DNA of 64,000 nucleotides from assembly GCF_030348945.1 (NCBI RefSeq), contig NZ_JAUCEN010000002.1, positions 5,394,001 through 5,458,000 on the forward strand, in the 5' to 3' direction. Below the pieces are notes generated by a model. It was not told the DNA's origin. It saw nothing but the letters and a program-made list of their open reading frames with translations, and made no database searches. Made by a program: the position numbers and the translations under genes. Origin of the DNA: Peribacillus sp. ACCC06369. GTDB taxonomy: Bacteria; Bacillota; Bacilli; Bacillales; DSM-1321. This document shows positions 8,872 to 19,652 of the stretch, piece by piece (within the stretch, counting starts at the first letter, position 1; every line of letters begins with the position of its first letter).

Positions 8872-8885
8872 TAAAAGCGTTTTCA
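8872..8885 (-). promoter_or_regulatory. cre-like site upstream of the EIIC-like gene
   Basis: TGAAAACGCTTTTA on the minus strand matches the CcpA consensus TGWAANCGNTNWCA at 13 of 14 positions. It lies in the 365-base gap 8700-9065, which otherwise holds a short TAGTAT/ATACTA dyad and a small possible reading frame. Confidence 0.4.
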
Positions 8886-8971
8886 TAAATATGAGTTTAA
8901 CGCACTTTCATCCAATAAAAACTAGGATTGTATTATTTCAAAATAAAATATCCCTTTTAAGGAGGTGCTAC

Positions 8972-9163
8972 ATGGAGATATTTCGATACATTTGCGACAA
9001 AAAAAGAACCCGATTAAGGATTCTCTCACTAGCTGGATTTATGACTATTCTAATAGATACCCATCCTATTTTTGAAATCCTTCCAATTTTGCAAAAGTGT
9101 CCTTCAAATATTGGTAAAACAATTTCTCCGTTGGCATCAGTTCCCTATCAGTCGGAACGATGA
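8972..9163 (+). CDS. Possible 63-residue peptide with a near-perfect ribosome binding site
   Basis: AAGGAGGTG stands 4 bases ahead of the ATG at 8972. The frame of 63 codons starts MEIFRYICDKKRTRLRIL and ends inside gltC on the opposite strand, overlapping its last 98 bases. The peptide is basic at its N-terminus with a short hydrophobic stretch (ILSLAGFMTILI). I recognise no family. The second half is antisense to gltC and looks like shadow translation, so this may be the truncated head of a lost gene. The ribosome binding site is the only strong evidence. Confidence 0.3.
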   Translation: MEIFRYICDKKRTRLRILSLAGFMTILIDTHPIFEILPILQKCPSNIGKTISPLASVPYQSER

Positions 9164-9971
9164 CCCCTACAGCCCTGGTTACAGATGGATCCTCCAGCGG
9201 CAATTTAACCGTAAAGCGAGGCAAGCTATCAATCAAGGAAATCTCAGGAATCAAGGTTATACCCAGACCTGCTGCCACTAGGCCTTTTATAGCATCAGTA
9301 TCTTTTCCTTCAAATGCCACTTCCGGTTCGAAACCATGCAGTCTGCATGCTTTCATAACGAGATCCCTTAAAACATAGCCCTTTGGATATACGATGAACG
9401 GGTTTCCTTGAAGCTCATTTAATGATAATGACTTCTTCAAGGCCAAAGGATGGCTTTCTGGTAAAAGGGCAACTAAGTTCTCAATAAATAGCGTTTCTCC
9501 TTTGATTTTCTTTTCATTCACCGGCAGGGGGCCAATCAAGGCCATGTTTATGTTACCTTTTATCACCGAATCTATCAGGTAGCGATATGAACCTTGTTTC
9601 AATGTGAATTTCGCCAGCGGATAACTTTCCCTGAAGTCGGAAATGACCCTTGGCAATATATAAGAAGCTAAACTGCTGGGAAAGCCAATGCGGATTGTCC
9701 CTTTTTCTGGATCCAGACTTTCAGCCATCTCACGCTTAGCACGATTGATTATATCCATAGCTTGTTCCATATGGGCTAAAAATGTATATCCAATAGGCGT
9801 CAATCTAATCTTTCGGCCTTCCCGGATAAATAGGGGCACGCCCAATTCTTCTTCTAAATTATAAATTTGGCGACTGACAGCAGACTGGGCAACATGCAAG
9901 TCCACTGCTGCTTCCGTCATATGTTCACGCTTTGCCACTTCAATGAAATATTCGATTTGCCTTAATTCCAA
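9066..9971 (-). CDS. gltC: LysR-family regulator, GltC-like
   Basis: Transcriptional regulator of 301 residues, very like B. subtilis GltC: opening MELRQIEYFIEVAKREHMTE, a helix-turn-helix with LHVAQSAVSRQI around 25-36, then a substrate-binding domain with GTIRIGFPSSLASYILP and KGLVAAGLGITLIPE. The start is a TTG at 9971 with AGAGGGAG 6 bases upstream, which gives the conserved first residues. It is divergent from gdhA, whereas in B. subtilis gltC sits beside the glutamate synthase genes gltAB. It therefore probably controls the glutamate dehydrogenase here; a 2-oxoglutarate/glutamate-type effector is inferred from GltC. Confidence 0.85.
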   Translation of the reverse strand: MELRQIEYFIEVAKREHMTEAAVDLHVAQSAVSRQIYNLEEELGVPLFIREGRKIRLTPIGYTFLAHMEQAMDIINRAKREMAESLDPEKGTIRIGFPSSLASYILPRVISDFRESYPLAKFTLKQGSYRYLIDSVIKGNINMALIGPLPVNEKKIKGETLFIENLVALLPESHPLALKKSLSLNELQGNPFIVYPKGYVLRDLVMKACRLHGFEPEVAFEGKDTDAIKGLVAAGLGITLIPEISLIDSLPRFTVKLPLEDPSVTRAVGVIVPTDRELMPTEKLFYQYLKDTFAKLEGFQK

Positions 9972-10010
9972 TCTAAGCTCCCTCTTTCATATCAAAACAG
10001 CATGTTATTT

Positions 10011-10025
10011 ATCTAATATTCAGAT
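10011..10025. promoter_or_regulatory. LysR-type operator between gltC-like gene and gdhA
   Basis: ATCTAATATTCAGAT is an ATCT-N7-AGAT dyad containing the T-N11-A pattern bound by LysR proteins. It lies 40 bases from the regulator's start and 100 from gdhA's, the usual place for a site serving both directions. Confidence 0.55.
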
Positions 10026-10088
10026 TGTTTATTTCACTTTTAAATTATATCATGAAAGTATTATATAAAACCGATAAGCTTACCCTAA

Positions 10089-11507
<1,419 letters not shown>

Positions 11508-11524
11508 CAATCGGTTGATTTAGG

Positions 11525-11556
11525 AGGCGGTTCCAACAGGGGCCGCCTTACTTTTG
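11525..11556 (+). terminator. Terminator after gdhA
   Basis: AGGCGG (11525-11530) pairs with CCGCCT (11543-11548), followed by TACTTTTG. Short stem and weak T run. Confidence 0.5.
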
Positions 11557-11661
11557 TAAAAGAGTGATCTCACTTTTTTTTACCCTCTTATTCATCTCAA
11601 TTCAAGCTGAATATCCACACTCAGATAACATCAATGAGATTAAAACATTTCTTTCTTACTA

Positions 11662-11697
11662 TAAAAAAAAAGAGTGCCGGAAAAGTTCTGGCACTCT
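11662..11697 (-). terminator. Terminator of the ribose operon
   Basis: AGAGTGCC pairs with GGCACTCT; on the minus strand it is followed by nine consecutive T. It lies 17 bases beyond the rbsB stop. Confidence 0.9.
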
Positions 11698-11713
11698 CAT
11701 GGTTTGCAGACAA

Positions 11714-12634
11714 TTATTCTTTGGTGACCAATTTCAATGGAACGGATATTGTGCCATCCACTTTATCGCCTTTTAAGATTTTCTCAGCCGCATTAACCGC
11801 TTCTTCACCGATAAGTGCCGGTTGTTGGGCGATTGTAGCTTTTAGTTCACCGGTTTCAACTGCTTTCAATGCATCATCATTTCCGTCAAAACCAACCACG
11901 ATGATGTCTTTTCCTGCTGCCTTGATTGCTTCAATGGCCCCAAGTGCCATTTCATCATTATGGGCGAATACCGCTTGGATGTCATTATTGCCTTGGAGGA
12001 TATTTTCCATGACGTTAAGCCCTTTTGTCCGGTCGAATTCCGCCGTTTGGCTTGTCAGGACATCTAACTGCTTGTCCGCAATATTGTGGAAACCTTTCCC
12101 ACGTTCACGAGTTGCAGATGCTCCGGATACCCCTTCAAGTTCCACTACTTTCGCTTTTTCGCCAAGCTCTTTAACTAGATATTCTGCAGCCATTTCACCG
12201 CCAGCCACATTATCGGAAGCGATGAACGTTTCAATGTCACCTTCGTCTGAAGAGCGGTCAATCGTGATAACGGGAATGCCCGCATCATTTGCATCTTGAA
12301 CGGCTGAAGTTATTGCCGCAGAGTCAGTTGGATTCACAAGAAGGACATCAACCTCTTGAAGAATTAAATCTTCAATTCCGCTAATCTGTTTTGCTGTATC
12401 ATCCTGGGCGTCAACAACTGTAACTTTCATGCCTTTTTCTTTTGCTTCTTTTTCAATACCATCTTTTAAGGAAACGAAGAATGGATTGTTTAAAGTTGAG
12501 ATGCTGACTCCGACTTTCACGTCTTTCATGGAGTCTTTCTTTTCTTTTTTATCATCTTTTAGACCAGAATCCATTGAACAGGCAGCTAAGACCATTAAAG
12601 AAAGAACCATGATGATCGATACTATTTTTTTCAT
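11714..12634 (-). CDS. rbsB: Ribose ABC transporter, substrate-binding lipoprotein
   Basis: Extracellular ribose receptor anchored by lipid, 306 residues. The signal peptide ends in the lipobox VLAAC with Cys19, followed by a short Asp/Lys-rich linker. The periplasmic-binding fold starts at VKVGVSISTLNNPFFVSLKDG, with VDVLLVNPTDSAAI, VITIDRSSDEGD and AVFAHNDEMALGAIEA typical of RbsB. Last gene of the operon, 15 bases after rbsC and followed by a strong terminator. Confidence 0.95.
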   Translation of the reverse strand: MKKIVSIIMVLSLMVLAACSMDSGLKDDKKEKKDSMKDVKVGVSISTLNNPFFVSLKDGIEKEAKEKGMKVTVVDAQDDTAKQISGIEDLILQEVDVLLVNPTDSAAITSAVQDANDAGIPVITIDRSSDEGDIETFIASDNVAGGEMAAEYLVKELGEKAKVVELEGVSGASATRERGKGFHNIADKQLDVLTSQTAEFDRTKGLNVMENILQGNNDIQAVFAHNDEMALGAIEAIKAAGKDIIVVGFDGNDDALKAVETGELKATIAQQPALIGEEAVNAAEKILKGDKVDGTISVPLKLVTKE

Positions 12635-12649
12635 TGATTACACCTCTTC

Positions 12650-13594
12650 TTATGATTTTTTACGGTCAAGTAAGACCGCGATTAATATAACTGCACCTTT
12701 TACCACTTGCTGGTAAAAAGAGGATACACCAAGTAAATTCATGCCGTTATTCAAGGTACCGATGATCAGGACACCCACCAGCGTACCGAACAACCGCCCT
12801 TTACCGCCTGAAAGGCTCGTTCCACCCAGGACCACGGCTGCGATGGCATCCATTTCATAGGATTGGCCTGCCGTCGGCTGTGCCGAATTCAGACGGGATG
12901 TTAAAATGGCACCGGCAATTGCTGCCATCGTACCGGCCAGACCATATATGGCCACCTTGACTCGGTCAACTTTAATTCCCGAAATGCGGGAAGCCCTTTC
13001 ATTTCCGCCAATTGCATATGTTTTACGGCCAAAGGATGTTTTATGAAGCAGGAACCATAGGATTAAGAAAGCGATGACCATCACAACAGCCGGTACTGGC
13101 AGTCCCAGGAAGTATCCTCTCCCAAGCATCTGGAACATTTCAGAATCGCCAATTCCAGTAATCGGCTTTCCATCCGTATACACAAGCGTTAATCCCCGGA
13201 ATATCGTCATGGTGGCCAATGTCACGATGAAAGGGGCCATTTTTCCTTTTGAAACGAGAATCCCATTGATTATACCCATTATTGCACCTAGCAGAATGCC
13301 TACTAATATTGCTAAAATAGGATCCATTCCCGAGACCATCATGCCAGCCATAAGTGCGCTGGATAGAGCTAAAATGGAACCGACGGACAAGTCGATGCCA
13401 CCTGTCAATATGATAAAGGTCATTCCAAATGCAATAAGTGCATTGATGGAGGTTTGACGCAATAAATTCAAAATATTATTCGGTTCCATGAATGATGGAT
13501 TTAAAACGGTTATTACGATAAATAATAGTACCAGGGCAAGTAACGGACCAAATTTCTGCCAAATCCCGCTTTTCCCTGTAGCCTCAAGTTTCAT
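12650..13594 (-). CDS. rbsC: Ribose ABC transporter, permease
   Basis: Membrane permease of 314 residues with eight to ten hydrophobic helices. The family signature FIILTGGIDLSVGSILALSSA lies at about residues 60-80, and LGGTSLSGGKGRLFGTLVG, near 255, contains the loop that contacts the ATPase. It lies one base after the rbsA stop and 15 before rbsB, so the three transport genes are co-transcribed and probably translationally coupled. Confidence 0.95.
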   Translation of the reverse strand: MKLEATGKSGIWQKFGPLLALVLLFIVITVLNPSFMEPNNILNLLRQTSINALIAFGMTFIILTGGIDLSVGSILALSSALMAGMMVSGMDPILAILVGILLGAIMGIINGILVSKGKMAPFIVTLATMTIFRGLTLVYTDGKPITGIGDSEMFQMLGRGYFLGLPVPAVVMVIAFLILWFLLHKTSFGRKTYAIGGNERASRISGIKVDRVKVAIYGLAGTMAAIAGAILTSRLNSAQPTAGQSYEMDAIAAVVLGGTSLSGGKGRLFGTLVGVLIIGTLNNGMNLLGVSSFYQQVVKGAVILIAVLLDRKKS

Positions 13595-13595
13595 C

Positions 13596-15077
13596 CTAGT
13601 TCCCTCCTGTCGCCAATGCCATAATTTTTTCTTGCGTCGCTTCCTGCTTTAACAATTCCCCAGCAATCTCACCTTCGTGAACCACAAGGATTCTATCACT
13701 CATTCCAATGATTTCCGGAAGTTCTGACGAAACCATGATGATGGCGATGCCTCGCTCCGTCAATTCATTCATCAATTCGTAAATTTCACGTTTTGCACCA
13801 ACATCTATGCCTCGGGTTGGCTCATCCATAATTAAAACTTTAGGGGAAGTGCCGATCCATTTGGCAATTACCACCTTTTGTTGATTCCCTCCGGAAAGAT
13901 TGCCGATGATCGTTTCAGCCGAAGATGTCTTTACGTGAAGTCGCTTAATCATCATTTCGGCAAAGTTTTTCTCATCCTCCGTTTTTACGAGTCCATTAGG
14001 AGCAAAGCTTTTCAGATTCGGCAAGCCGATATTTTCCCTTACTGAAAAGTCCAGTATCAGCCCCTCTTCTTTACGATTTTCCGTAATGAAGGCCAGGCCG
14101 TGTCGAACTGCATCCGTTGGTTTTCGTATGGAAACTTTCTTGCCTTCAATGGTAATTTCACCGCTGTCTATTTGGTCGACACCAAAAAGGGCGCGCATTA
14201 TTTCTGTTCTGCCAGCTCCCATCAATCCGGCTACACCCACAATCTCGCCTTGCCGTACTGCGAAATGGATATCTTCAAAAAGCCCTTTTTTAGTTAATCC
14301 TTTTACATCGAGGACTACGTCGCCAGGGTTTGCTTCACGATGAGGAAAACGATCCTCCAACTCCCGCCCGACCATTTTTTGAACGACTTCATCGAAATTT
14401 GTATCTGCAATTTTTTTCGTATCGACTGTTTTTCCGTCACGCATTACGGTGATCCTATCACAAATGGCAAAAATTTCTTCCATTCGGTGAGAGATATAAA
14501 CTAGTGATACACCCTTTTTAGTAAGTCCTTTCATCACTTCAAAGAGCTTCTCTATTTCTCTATCGGTCAGAGCTGCTGTGGGCTCGTCCATGATGATGAC
14601 TTCGGCATCCGTCATAAGCGCCTTGGCAATTTCAATCATTTGCTGTTCCCCGACAGAACAAAGGCCGGCTTCCTTATCAAAAGGAAGGGAAATATTAAGT
14701 GTTTTAAAAATCTCGTTTGCACGCGCTTTCATTTGTTTCGTCTTTAGGACACCGAAGGTATTTACCATTTCCCTGCCGATAAATAGATTCTCCAGCACGG
14801 TCATCTCTGGCCAAATATTCAATTCCTGACGGATAAAGGCCATTCCCGCCTCTTCCGCTTCCTTTGAATCCTTGAATGAGGTTTCTTTACCGTTAATCTC
14901 GATCGTTCCTTGGTCTTGTTTATGCAGCCCGGTCAAAATGTTCATCAAGGTTGACTTCCCCGCTCCATTCTCCCCCATTAGTGCATGTACTTCTCCTGCC
15001 TCTAAAGAAAAATGAACACCTTCCAATACCTTGTTTTGTCCAAATGCTTTATAAATATTGTGCATTTCGATTTGCAT
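13596..15077 (-). CDS. rbsA: Ribose ABC transporter, ATP-binding protein
   Basis: Double ATPase of about 493 residues that drives ribose import. The first half has Walker [10 protein letters not shown], signature SVGEQQM and Walker [12 protein letters not shown]. The second half has the usual degenerate site [17 protein letters not shown] and LSGGNQQKV. The start is placed at the ATG at 15077, 9 bases after AAGAG; two closer ATGs at 15086 and 15083 would leave no room for a ribosome binding site. It lies between rbsD and rbsC. Confidence 0.95.
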   Translation of the reverse strand: MQIEMHNIYKAFGQNKVLEGVHFSLEAGEVHALMGENGAGKSTLMNILTGLHKQDQGTIEINGKETSFKDSKEAEEAGMAFIRQELNIWPEMTVLENLFIGREMVNTFGVLKTKQMKARANEIFKTLNISLPFDKEAGLCSVGEQQMIEIAKALMTDAEVIIMDEPTAALTDREIEKLFEVMKGLTKKGVSLVYISHRMEEIFAICDRITVMRDGKTVDTKKIADTNFDEVVQKMVGRELEDRFPHREANPGDVVLDVKGLTKKGLFEDIHFAVRQGEIVGVAGLMGAGRTEIMRALFGVDQIDSGEITIEGKKVSIRKPTDAVRHGLAFITENRKEEGLILDFSVRENIGLPNLKSFAPNGLVKTEDEKNFAEMMIKRLHVKTSSAETIIGNLSGGNQQKVVIAKWIGTSPKVLIMDEPTRGIDVGAKREIYELMNELTERGIAIIMVSSELPEIIGMSDRILVVHEGEIAGELLKQEATQEKIMALATGGN

Positions 15078-15095
15078 GCTCATCATCTCTTTTCT

Positions 15096-15488
15096 TTAAA
15101 AGAATACTCCAGACTGCAATATGCAATTTGAATACGGCGTCGTCTCCCCAGTCCGGATTATTGCTTTCGCGTTACTTGTCAGCCTTTTAAAATCCTCATG
15201 GGAAACATATTCAATCCCTTCCCCGAATTGCTGCTCCAAATATTGATGCTGTTCTGGGTTTTTATCCTTCACTTCAGTGGCAGCGATAACTTTTTCAACA
15301 ACCATATCTTCGTGAACGGCTCGAACGACATCTTGAAAAGATGGTGTTCCAGGAGTCAAAGCTAAATCTATCTTCCAGACTCCCGATGGTACCGGCAGCC
15401 CCGCATCACCCACGACAATATAATCCGTATGACCAAGGTCAACCAGGACCTTGGCTATTGAACTATTGATGATTCCTTGACGTTTCAT
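15096..15488 (-). CDS. rbsD: D-ribose pyranase
   Basis: Converts beta-D-ribopyranose to the furanose form accepted by ribokinase. The 130-residue protein has the family opening [22 protein letters not shown], with catalytic His20, and ends in the conserved [16 protein letters not shown]. It overlaps the rbsK stop by 4 bases (ATGA), a coupling arrangement. Confidence 0.95.
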   Translation of the reverse strand: MKRQGIINSSIAKVLVDLGHTDYIVVGDAGLPVPSGVWKIDLALTPGTPSFQDVVRAVHEDMVVEKVIAATEVKDKNPEQHQYLEQQFGEGIEYVSHEDFKRLTSNAKAIIRTGETTPYSNCILQSGVFF

Positions 15489-16369
15489 GCTTCAAGGCCC
15501 CTTTCGACTTCTTTCCTTTGCGGCATGCCGCCTTGAGCGCCTAACTTCGTCACGGAAATGGAGGCTGCCCGGTTCGCGAATAACAAGCATTCGTCAAAAC
15601 TTTTTCCTTCTGCAACGGCCACCGCAAAGGCAGCATTGAATGTATCGCCTGCCCCTGTTGTATCCACTGCTTCCACTACAAAGCTTGGAACGACCTTTTC
15701 TTCATGCCCGTCAAAATAACGGACGCCATTTTTCCCTTCGGTAATGAATAATTTATTTGGATACTCAGTCAAGACTTTCGTTCGATCCCGGCCATTAAAA
15801 AGTATTTCGAACTCATGTTCATTCGGCGTAAGGAATGATGCCTGTTGAATGACAGCCTCGCTTAGCTTGCGGGCTGGAGCTGGGTTCAAAAGTAATTTCT
15901 TTTGAAGCGTGTTGCACAATTCAGCCAGAAATTCCACTGTTTCCTCAGGAATTTCCTGCTGAACCATCACGATATCCGACTCCTCAATGACCTTTTTCGC
16001 CTTTTGTACATATTCAGGAGTAATGAAATCATTTGCACCTTTTACGACAATAATACTGTTATCACCTTCTGAAAGGGTAATGTGTGCTGTACCGGAGGCT
16101 GTACCTGTAACCGGTTCCACATACTCCGTGTTTATATGATTTTTTTTCAGGTTTTCTAAAATGATCTCACCATAGACATCATCACCTACACATCCAACCA
16201 TGGATACTTCAGCACCAAGTCGGGCAGCAGCCACAGCCTGATTGGCTCCTTTTCCTCCAGGAACCGTGATGAACGACTCTCCTAAAACCGTTTCCCCTGC
16301 TATTGGCCGCTTAGCTGATGTCACCACTAAGTCCATTGAGGAACTTCCCACTACTGTAATTCTAATCAT
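15485..16369 (-). CDS. rbsK: Ribokinase
   Basis: PfkB-family kinase that phosphorylates ribose at O5. In the 294-residue product the first signature is [18 protein letters not shown] and the second is [17 protein letters not shown], with the catalytic Asp in GAGD. It overlaps rbsR by ATGA at its start and rbsD by ATGA at its end. Confidence 0.95.
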   Translation of the reverse strand: MIRITVVGSSSMDLVVTSAKRPIAGETVLGESFITVPGGKGANQAVAAARLGAEVSMVGCVGDDVYGEIILENLKKNHINTEYVEPVTGTASGTAHITLSEGDNSIIVVKGANDFITPEYVQKAKKVIEESDIVMVQQEIPEETVEFLAELCNTLQKKLLLNPAPARKLSEAVIQQASFLTPNEHEFEILFNGRDRTKVLTEYPNKLFITEGKNGVRYFDGHEEKVVPSFVVEAVDTTGAGDTFNAAFAVAVAEGKSFDECLLFANRAASISVTKLGAQGGMPQRKEVERGLEA

Positions 16370-17352
16370 GCCTTCTCCGCCTTTCTTCTCGTTGTTTGTC
16401 TCTCCACAAAAGAAACAGGGAGCTTTTTGTGCGGCACTTCCAATTTTTCCTGATTGATCTTTTTAATTAGCATTTCCGCGGCTTGTGCCCCCATCTCGTA
16501 GGCTGGCTGCCGAATTGTCGATAACGGTGGGTGCAATAACGCAGTGAAGGCGATATCATCATAGCCTATCAATTGTATGTCTTCCGGAATCCGTATTCCC
16601 CGTTTTAAAATCTCTTGAAGTGCGGCAGCTGCAACAATATCATTGCAAGCAATGATTCCATCCGTTTTTGGATATTGCTCGAACAGCTGTCTCACGCAAA
16701 TTTGGCCGCCCTGAAGAGTGAGGGATGAATCCATGACTTGCACATTCACTTCGGCTTGTTTCAATTCTTCCAATGCTGCCATGTACCGTTCATATACAGG
16801 TTTTATTTCGACTGGTCCCCTGATGAGGACGATATTTGTACTGCCTCTATCAAGCAATACGCGTGCTGCGAGCTTACCGCCTGTCTTTTGATCGGAATAA
16901 ACAGCTGGTAATTTTTCTGCTGTACGGTCAAGAAGGACAACTGGAATTTCCAGGTTATCAAAATTTTCATTGGCTTCTTCACTGGTTGAAGCAATCATGC
17001 CCACTACATTATTCTGAAGAAAAGTGTCAATATATTCTATTTCTTTATCTCTCTTTTCATCGCTATTCCCAAAGATTAATCGATACCCGAATTGCTGCAG
17101 ATAATCCTCGACACCTCTTGCCATTTCAGGGAAGAAGGGATTCGTAATGTCTGGCAAAATCAAACCAACCAATTTGGATTTACGATTATAAAGGGATCTT
17201 GCCACTTCATTCGGTTTATAATTTAATTTTTCAACAGCTGCCATGACCACCTTTTTTGTGTCCTCATGTGCATAACCACTGCCATTCATAACTCTGGAAA
17301 CCGTTGCCACAGAAACCCCAGCTTCCTTTGCAACATCCCGAATAGTTGCCAA
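16366..17352 (-). CDS. rbsR: Ribose operon repressor, LacI family
   Basis: LacI-type repressor of about 328 residues: helix-turn-helix ATIRDVAKEAGVSVATVSRV at the N-terminus, hinge NEVARSLYNRKSK, then a sugar-binding domain. The start is a TTG at 17352 with GAGGTGG 5 bases upstream; it puts the ATIRDVA motif at position 2, as in nearly all LacI proteins. A longer frame to 17391 would run through the operator. First gene of the ribose operon, so it controls its own synthesis. Confidence 0.9.
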   Translation of the reverse strand: MATIRDVAKEAGVSVATVSRVMNGSGYAHEDTKKVVMAAVEKLNYKPNEVARSLYNRKSKLVGLILPDITNPFFPEMARGVEDYLQQFGYRLIFGNSDEKRDKEIEYIDTFLQNNVVGMIASTSEEANENFDNLEIPVVLLDRTAEKLPAVYSDQKTGGKLAARVLLDRGSTNIVLIRGPVEIKPVYERYMAALEELKQAEVNVQVMDSSLTLQGGQICVRQLFEQYPKTDGIIACNDIVAAAALQEILKRGIRIPEDIQLIGYDDIAFTALLHPPLSTIRQPAYEMGAQAAEMLIKKINQEKLEVPHKKLPVSFVERQTTRRKAEKA

Positions 17353-17372
17353 TATATCCACCTCAATAATTT

Positions 17373-17390
17373 TGTGTAACCGTTTACACA
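17373..17390 (-). promoter_or_regulatory. RbsR/CcpA operator in the rbs leader
   Basis: TGTGTAAACGGTTACACA on the minus strand is an imperfect palindrome whose 14-base core fits the cre consensus TGWAANCGNTNWCA at every position. It lies 20 bases before the rbsR start codon. A weak promoter (TTGCCG, 17 bases, TAAGCT) can be read just upstream, so the site would block transcription early. RbsR, CcpA or both could bind. Confidence 0.7.
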
Positions 17391-17616
17391 ATAGCTTATC
17401 ACCAATTTATATGAACGGCAAGCCCTATTCCAAAGAAAAATTTTAGGTAGTTTGAATCAAGCCGGATAACACAATCCTTTTTAATGCGTACATTTTTAAT
17501 ACTTATCGGACTCTACCGTCTCTTTCCGTTTTGCATATATAGGTTTTACATCCTCATTACCTCTAGATTTATTTAATACTTCTATTTGGTAGGCAATAGG
17601 AGTTCTACCTAACTGT

Positions 17617-17722
17617 TGGAACGGAAGGTACGAGGCCCCTGCGGGGGAATACGCGTCCAAGGGGGACCTCCGAGGGCGGACCGCCCGCGGAAAGCGAGTA
17701 CCTGAAGCGGAAATCAACGGTC
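17617..17722. repeat. GC-rich palindromic repeat-like element
   Basis: A 106-base block far richer in G+C than its surroundings, between the rbs and siderophore operons. It contains CCCCTGCGGGGG, GGGCGGACCGCCC, CCCGCGGAAAGCGAG and ends GCGGAAATCAACGG. From memory this is the style of an intergenic repeat found many times in Bacillus-related genomes (CCTGCGGGA, CCGCGGAAAGCG, GGAACGGAAATCAACGG). Short matching arms GGTAC (17627-17631) and GTACC (17698-17702) bracket it. A reading frame across it is arginine/proline-rich and not credible. The rest of the gap 17392-17818 holds the rbs promoter and a terminator. Confidence 0.6.
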
Positions 17723-17743
17723 AAAATTTAAAAATCCAAAAAA

Positions 17744-17783
17744 ACTGTAGACGTACTCAATTCTTATTGAGTTCGTCTACAGT
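17744..17783 (-). terminator. Terminator of the siderophore operon
   Basis: ACTGTAGACGTACTCAA and TTGAGTTCGTCTACAGT pair over 17 positions with one mismatch, and on the minus strand are followed by TTTTTTTGGA. It lies 35 bases past the last siderophore gene. Confidence 0.9.
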
Positions 17784-17818
17784 CTGAAATTAGCTCAAAA
17801 GTCTGAGCCAGTTTAACT

Positions 17819-19630
17819 TTATTGCGTTTTTGCAGGTAACTTTTCATAAAGGGCATTATTCACATGCCCAAACTCAGATGCATGCGGACGGTCTTCACCA
17901 TCGCTATATCCATATTGAAGCATCCGATTTCTATTCAGGCAAAGTTTTGTTAATTTTGGCGCAAAGAAATTGAATATATCGAAACGATCCTGTAACCTAG
18001 GGAATTTTTTCTGATGTGTAAGGATTGTTTGAGCGACGCCTTCCCAAAAGACATTCTCATCCAAAAGGGACCTCTTCATCAGGAGTGTTGACAAGTAACG
18101 GAAATGACAGATGAATAGTCCCGTGAAAATGAATTGAACCAGTCCTTCAGGGGTTTCACTTCTTAATACTTTTCTTAAATCATCAGGAAGTTTACTCAAT
18201 TCAGGAAGCGGCTGATCACTGACGTTTACATCATCCACAAAATCCTTGATGGCCAAACGATGAGGCTTGTAATCCTTCAAAACTAAAATGGTATTTTGAC
18301 CATGCGGCGAGAAGACCAATCCATATTGATAGATAAAATGTAGCAGTGGTGATAGAATGACATCGAATAATAGAGCTGTCCAGGCTTCCGCAGTCAATCC
18401 AGATTTTTCAATAAGGCTCTCCACATATGGCTTCCCTTTGTAGTCCACATGTAAAAGGGAAGCAAGTGTAATGGGCTTTTCGCCTTCTTCCATATAACTG
18501 TATATGCTTTCTCTCCAAATACCGCCTAGCATCTCCAAATATTGATAGGGTACATTCTCCAGCTTGGAAAAATACGGGTGGTCAACGTTTAAACTGGCCA
18601 CTTCACCTGGAAGCACTACTTTGCATTCTTCCTTCAAGAATGAATCATTTTCATAAATGTTCTTAATATACGCTGTGATTTTTGGAGCAATGACTGTGCG
18701 CTCCGCTGGTAATCCACGGTAGACTAGCGTATTTAAAATGCTCATCGGCAGCTTGACGTGGTGTTTATTCTTATTCGACACATTAACAAATGTCCGAATT
18801 GATTGTTGCGGAAGATACTCATCAGGACCATTTCCCAAAGCTACAATCAACCCTTTAGCCAAGTCATCGGTAAAATTCTGGATGATTACATTTTTCCACT
18901 GCCATTCATGGACTGGGAGGTAGAAATAGTTTTCTGACTTCAGGCCTTTCTCTGTCAATCTTTTTGCAAATGATTTTTGGGTTTCTTCATCCAGTTCATT
19001 CTCCATCAATTGCTTATAAGACAACTTTTCAATAGAATTGAACTCACCCCTCGTTTTATGGACCGCAATCCATGATAACTGAACTTCCTTCTGGTTTTCT
19101 GGAGCAAACTTCAAATAATCATCAAAACCGAAACCGATTCTTCCCTTGTTATAAGCAATCCAAGGGTGACCGCTCATTTCCCCTTCAAGTAAAGCATAGT
19201 CCAGTTCGACCAAATCATCCGCGTCTTGTTCAGGTTTGGATAGCAATTGGAGGTCCGCAAGCAGCGTATGATGGAATTCCTTGATTAAATGTCCTGTTGT
19301 TTCTGCAGTCATCCCAATTACCGGCTGGATGTCCAAAATGAATTGAATAGCATCATTGGCCTGTGTAAAACCTTCCGTTTCATATACCTGGATCGACTCG
19401 GCCTGTACTTCATAGCTGTCAAAAAGACGGGGTGAAGCCAAAAATTGATAAGATCTCCCCTCATTTATCTTTAACTCATATAGGTTTCCTGCTGCATTTT
19501 CGTTCAAGACAGCTGGTTTGATCATATCTTCATACATATACTCAGAAATCATCTTGGCCAGCAGGTTTTGGTTTACTATCGACCAATTTTTTTCTGAAAC
19601 CGCCTGTTCCACTTCATTTATGAACTGCAT
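17819..19630 (-). CDS. NIS siderophore synthetase, IucC/RhbF-like
   Basis: NRPS-independent siderophore synthetase of 603 residues (IucA/IucC family) that joins a citrate-containing intermediate to a second hydroxamate amine using ATP. Conserved blocks: MSGHPWIAYNKGRIGF near 155, LPVHEWQWKN near 235, LPMSILNTLVYRGLP near 295, and the ATP/Mg region FSPHGQNTILVLKDYKPHRL with IKDFVDDV. As the last gene of an operon ordered like rhbABCDEF it matches RhbF/IucC, the second condensation. It is 22 bases after the hydroxylase gene and ends at a strong terminator. Assignment to the second rather than the first coupling rests on gene order. Confidence 0.88.
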   Translation of the reverse strand: MQFINEVEQAVSEKNWSIVNQNLLAKMISEYMYEDMIKPAVLNENAAGNLYELKINEGRSYQFLASPRLFDSYEVQAESIQVYETEGFTQANDAIQFILDIQPVIGMTAETTGHLIKEFHHTLLADLQLLSKPEQDADDLVELDYALLEGEMSGHPWIAYNKGRIGFGFDDYLKFAPENQKEVQLSWIAVHKTRGEFNSIEKLSYKQLMENELDEETQKSFAKRLTEKGLKSENYFYLPVHEWQWKNVIIQNFTDDLAKGLIVALGNGPDEYLPQQSIRTFVNVSNKNKHHVKLPMSILNTLVYRGLPAERTVIAPKITAYIKNIYENDSFLKEECKVVLPGEVASLNVDHPYFSKLENVPYQYLEMLGGIWRESIYSYMEEGEKPITLASLLHVDYKGKPYVESLIEKSGLTAEAWTALLFDVILSPLLHFIYQYGLVFSPHGQNTILVLKDYKPHRLAIKDFVDDVNVSDQPLPELSKLPDDLRKVLRSETPEGLVQFIFTGLFICHFRYLSTLLMKRSLLDENVFWEGVAQTILTHQKKFPRLQDRFDIFNFFAPKLTKLCLNRNRMLQYGYSDGEDRPHASEFGHVNNALYEKLPAKTQ

Positions 19631-19652
19631 ATAATGCTTCCCTTCCCTTCTC

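Noticed and set aside
11634..12299. A 221-codon plus-strand frame opposite rbsB
   Set aside because: Antisense to a well-conserved gene and Ser/Ala-rich, as expected from the reverse frame; no independent start signal.
17496..17717. A 73-codon frame over the GC-rich element
   Set aside because: Its Arg/Pro-rich sequence follows from the palindromic GC-rich repeat; no ribosome binding site and no plausible fold.
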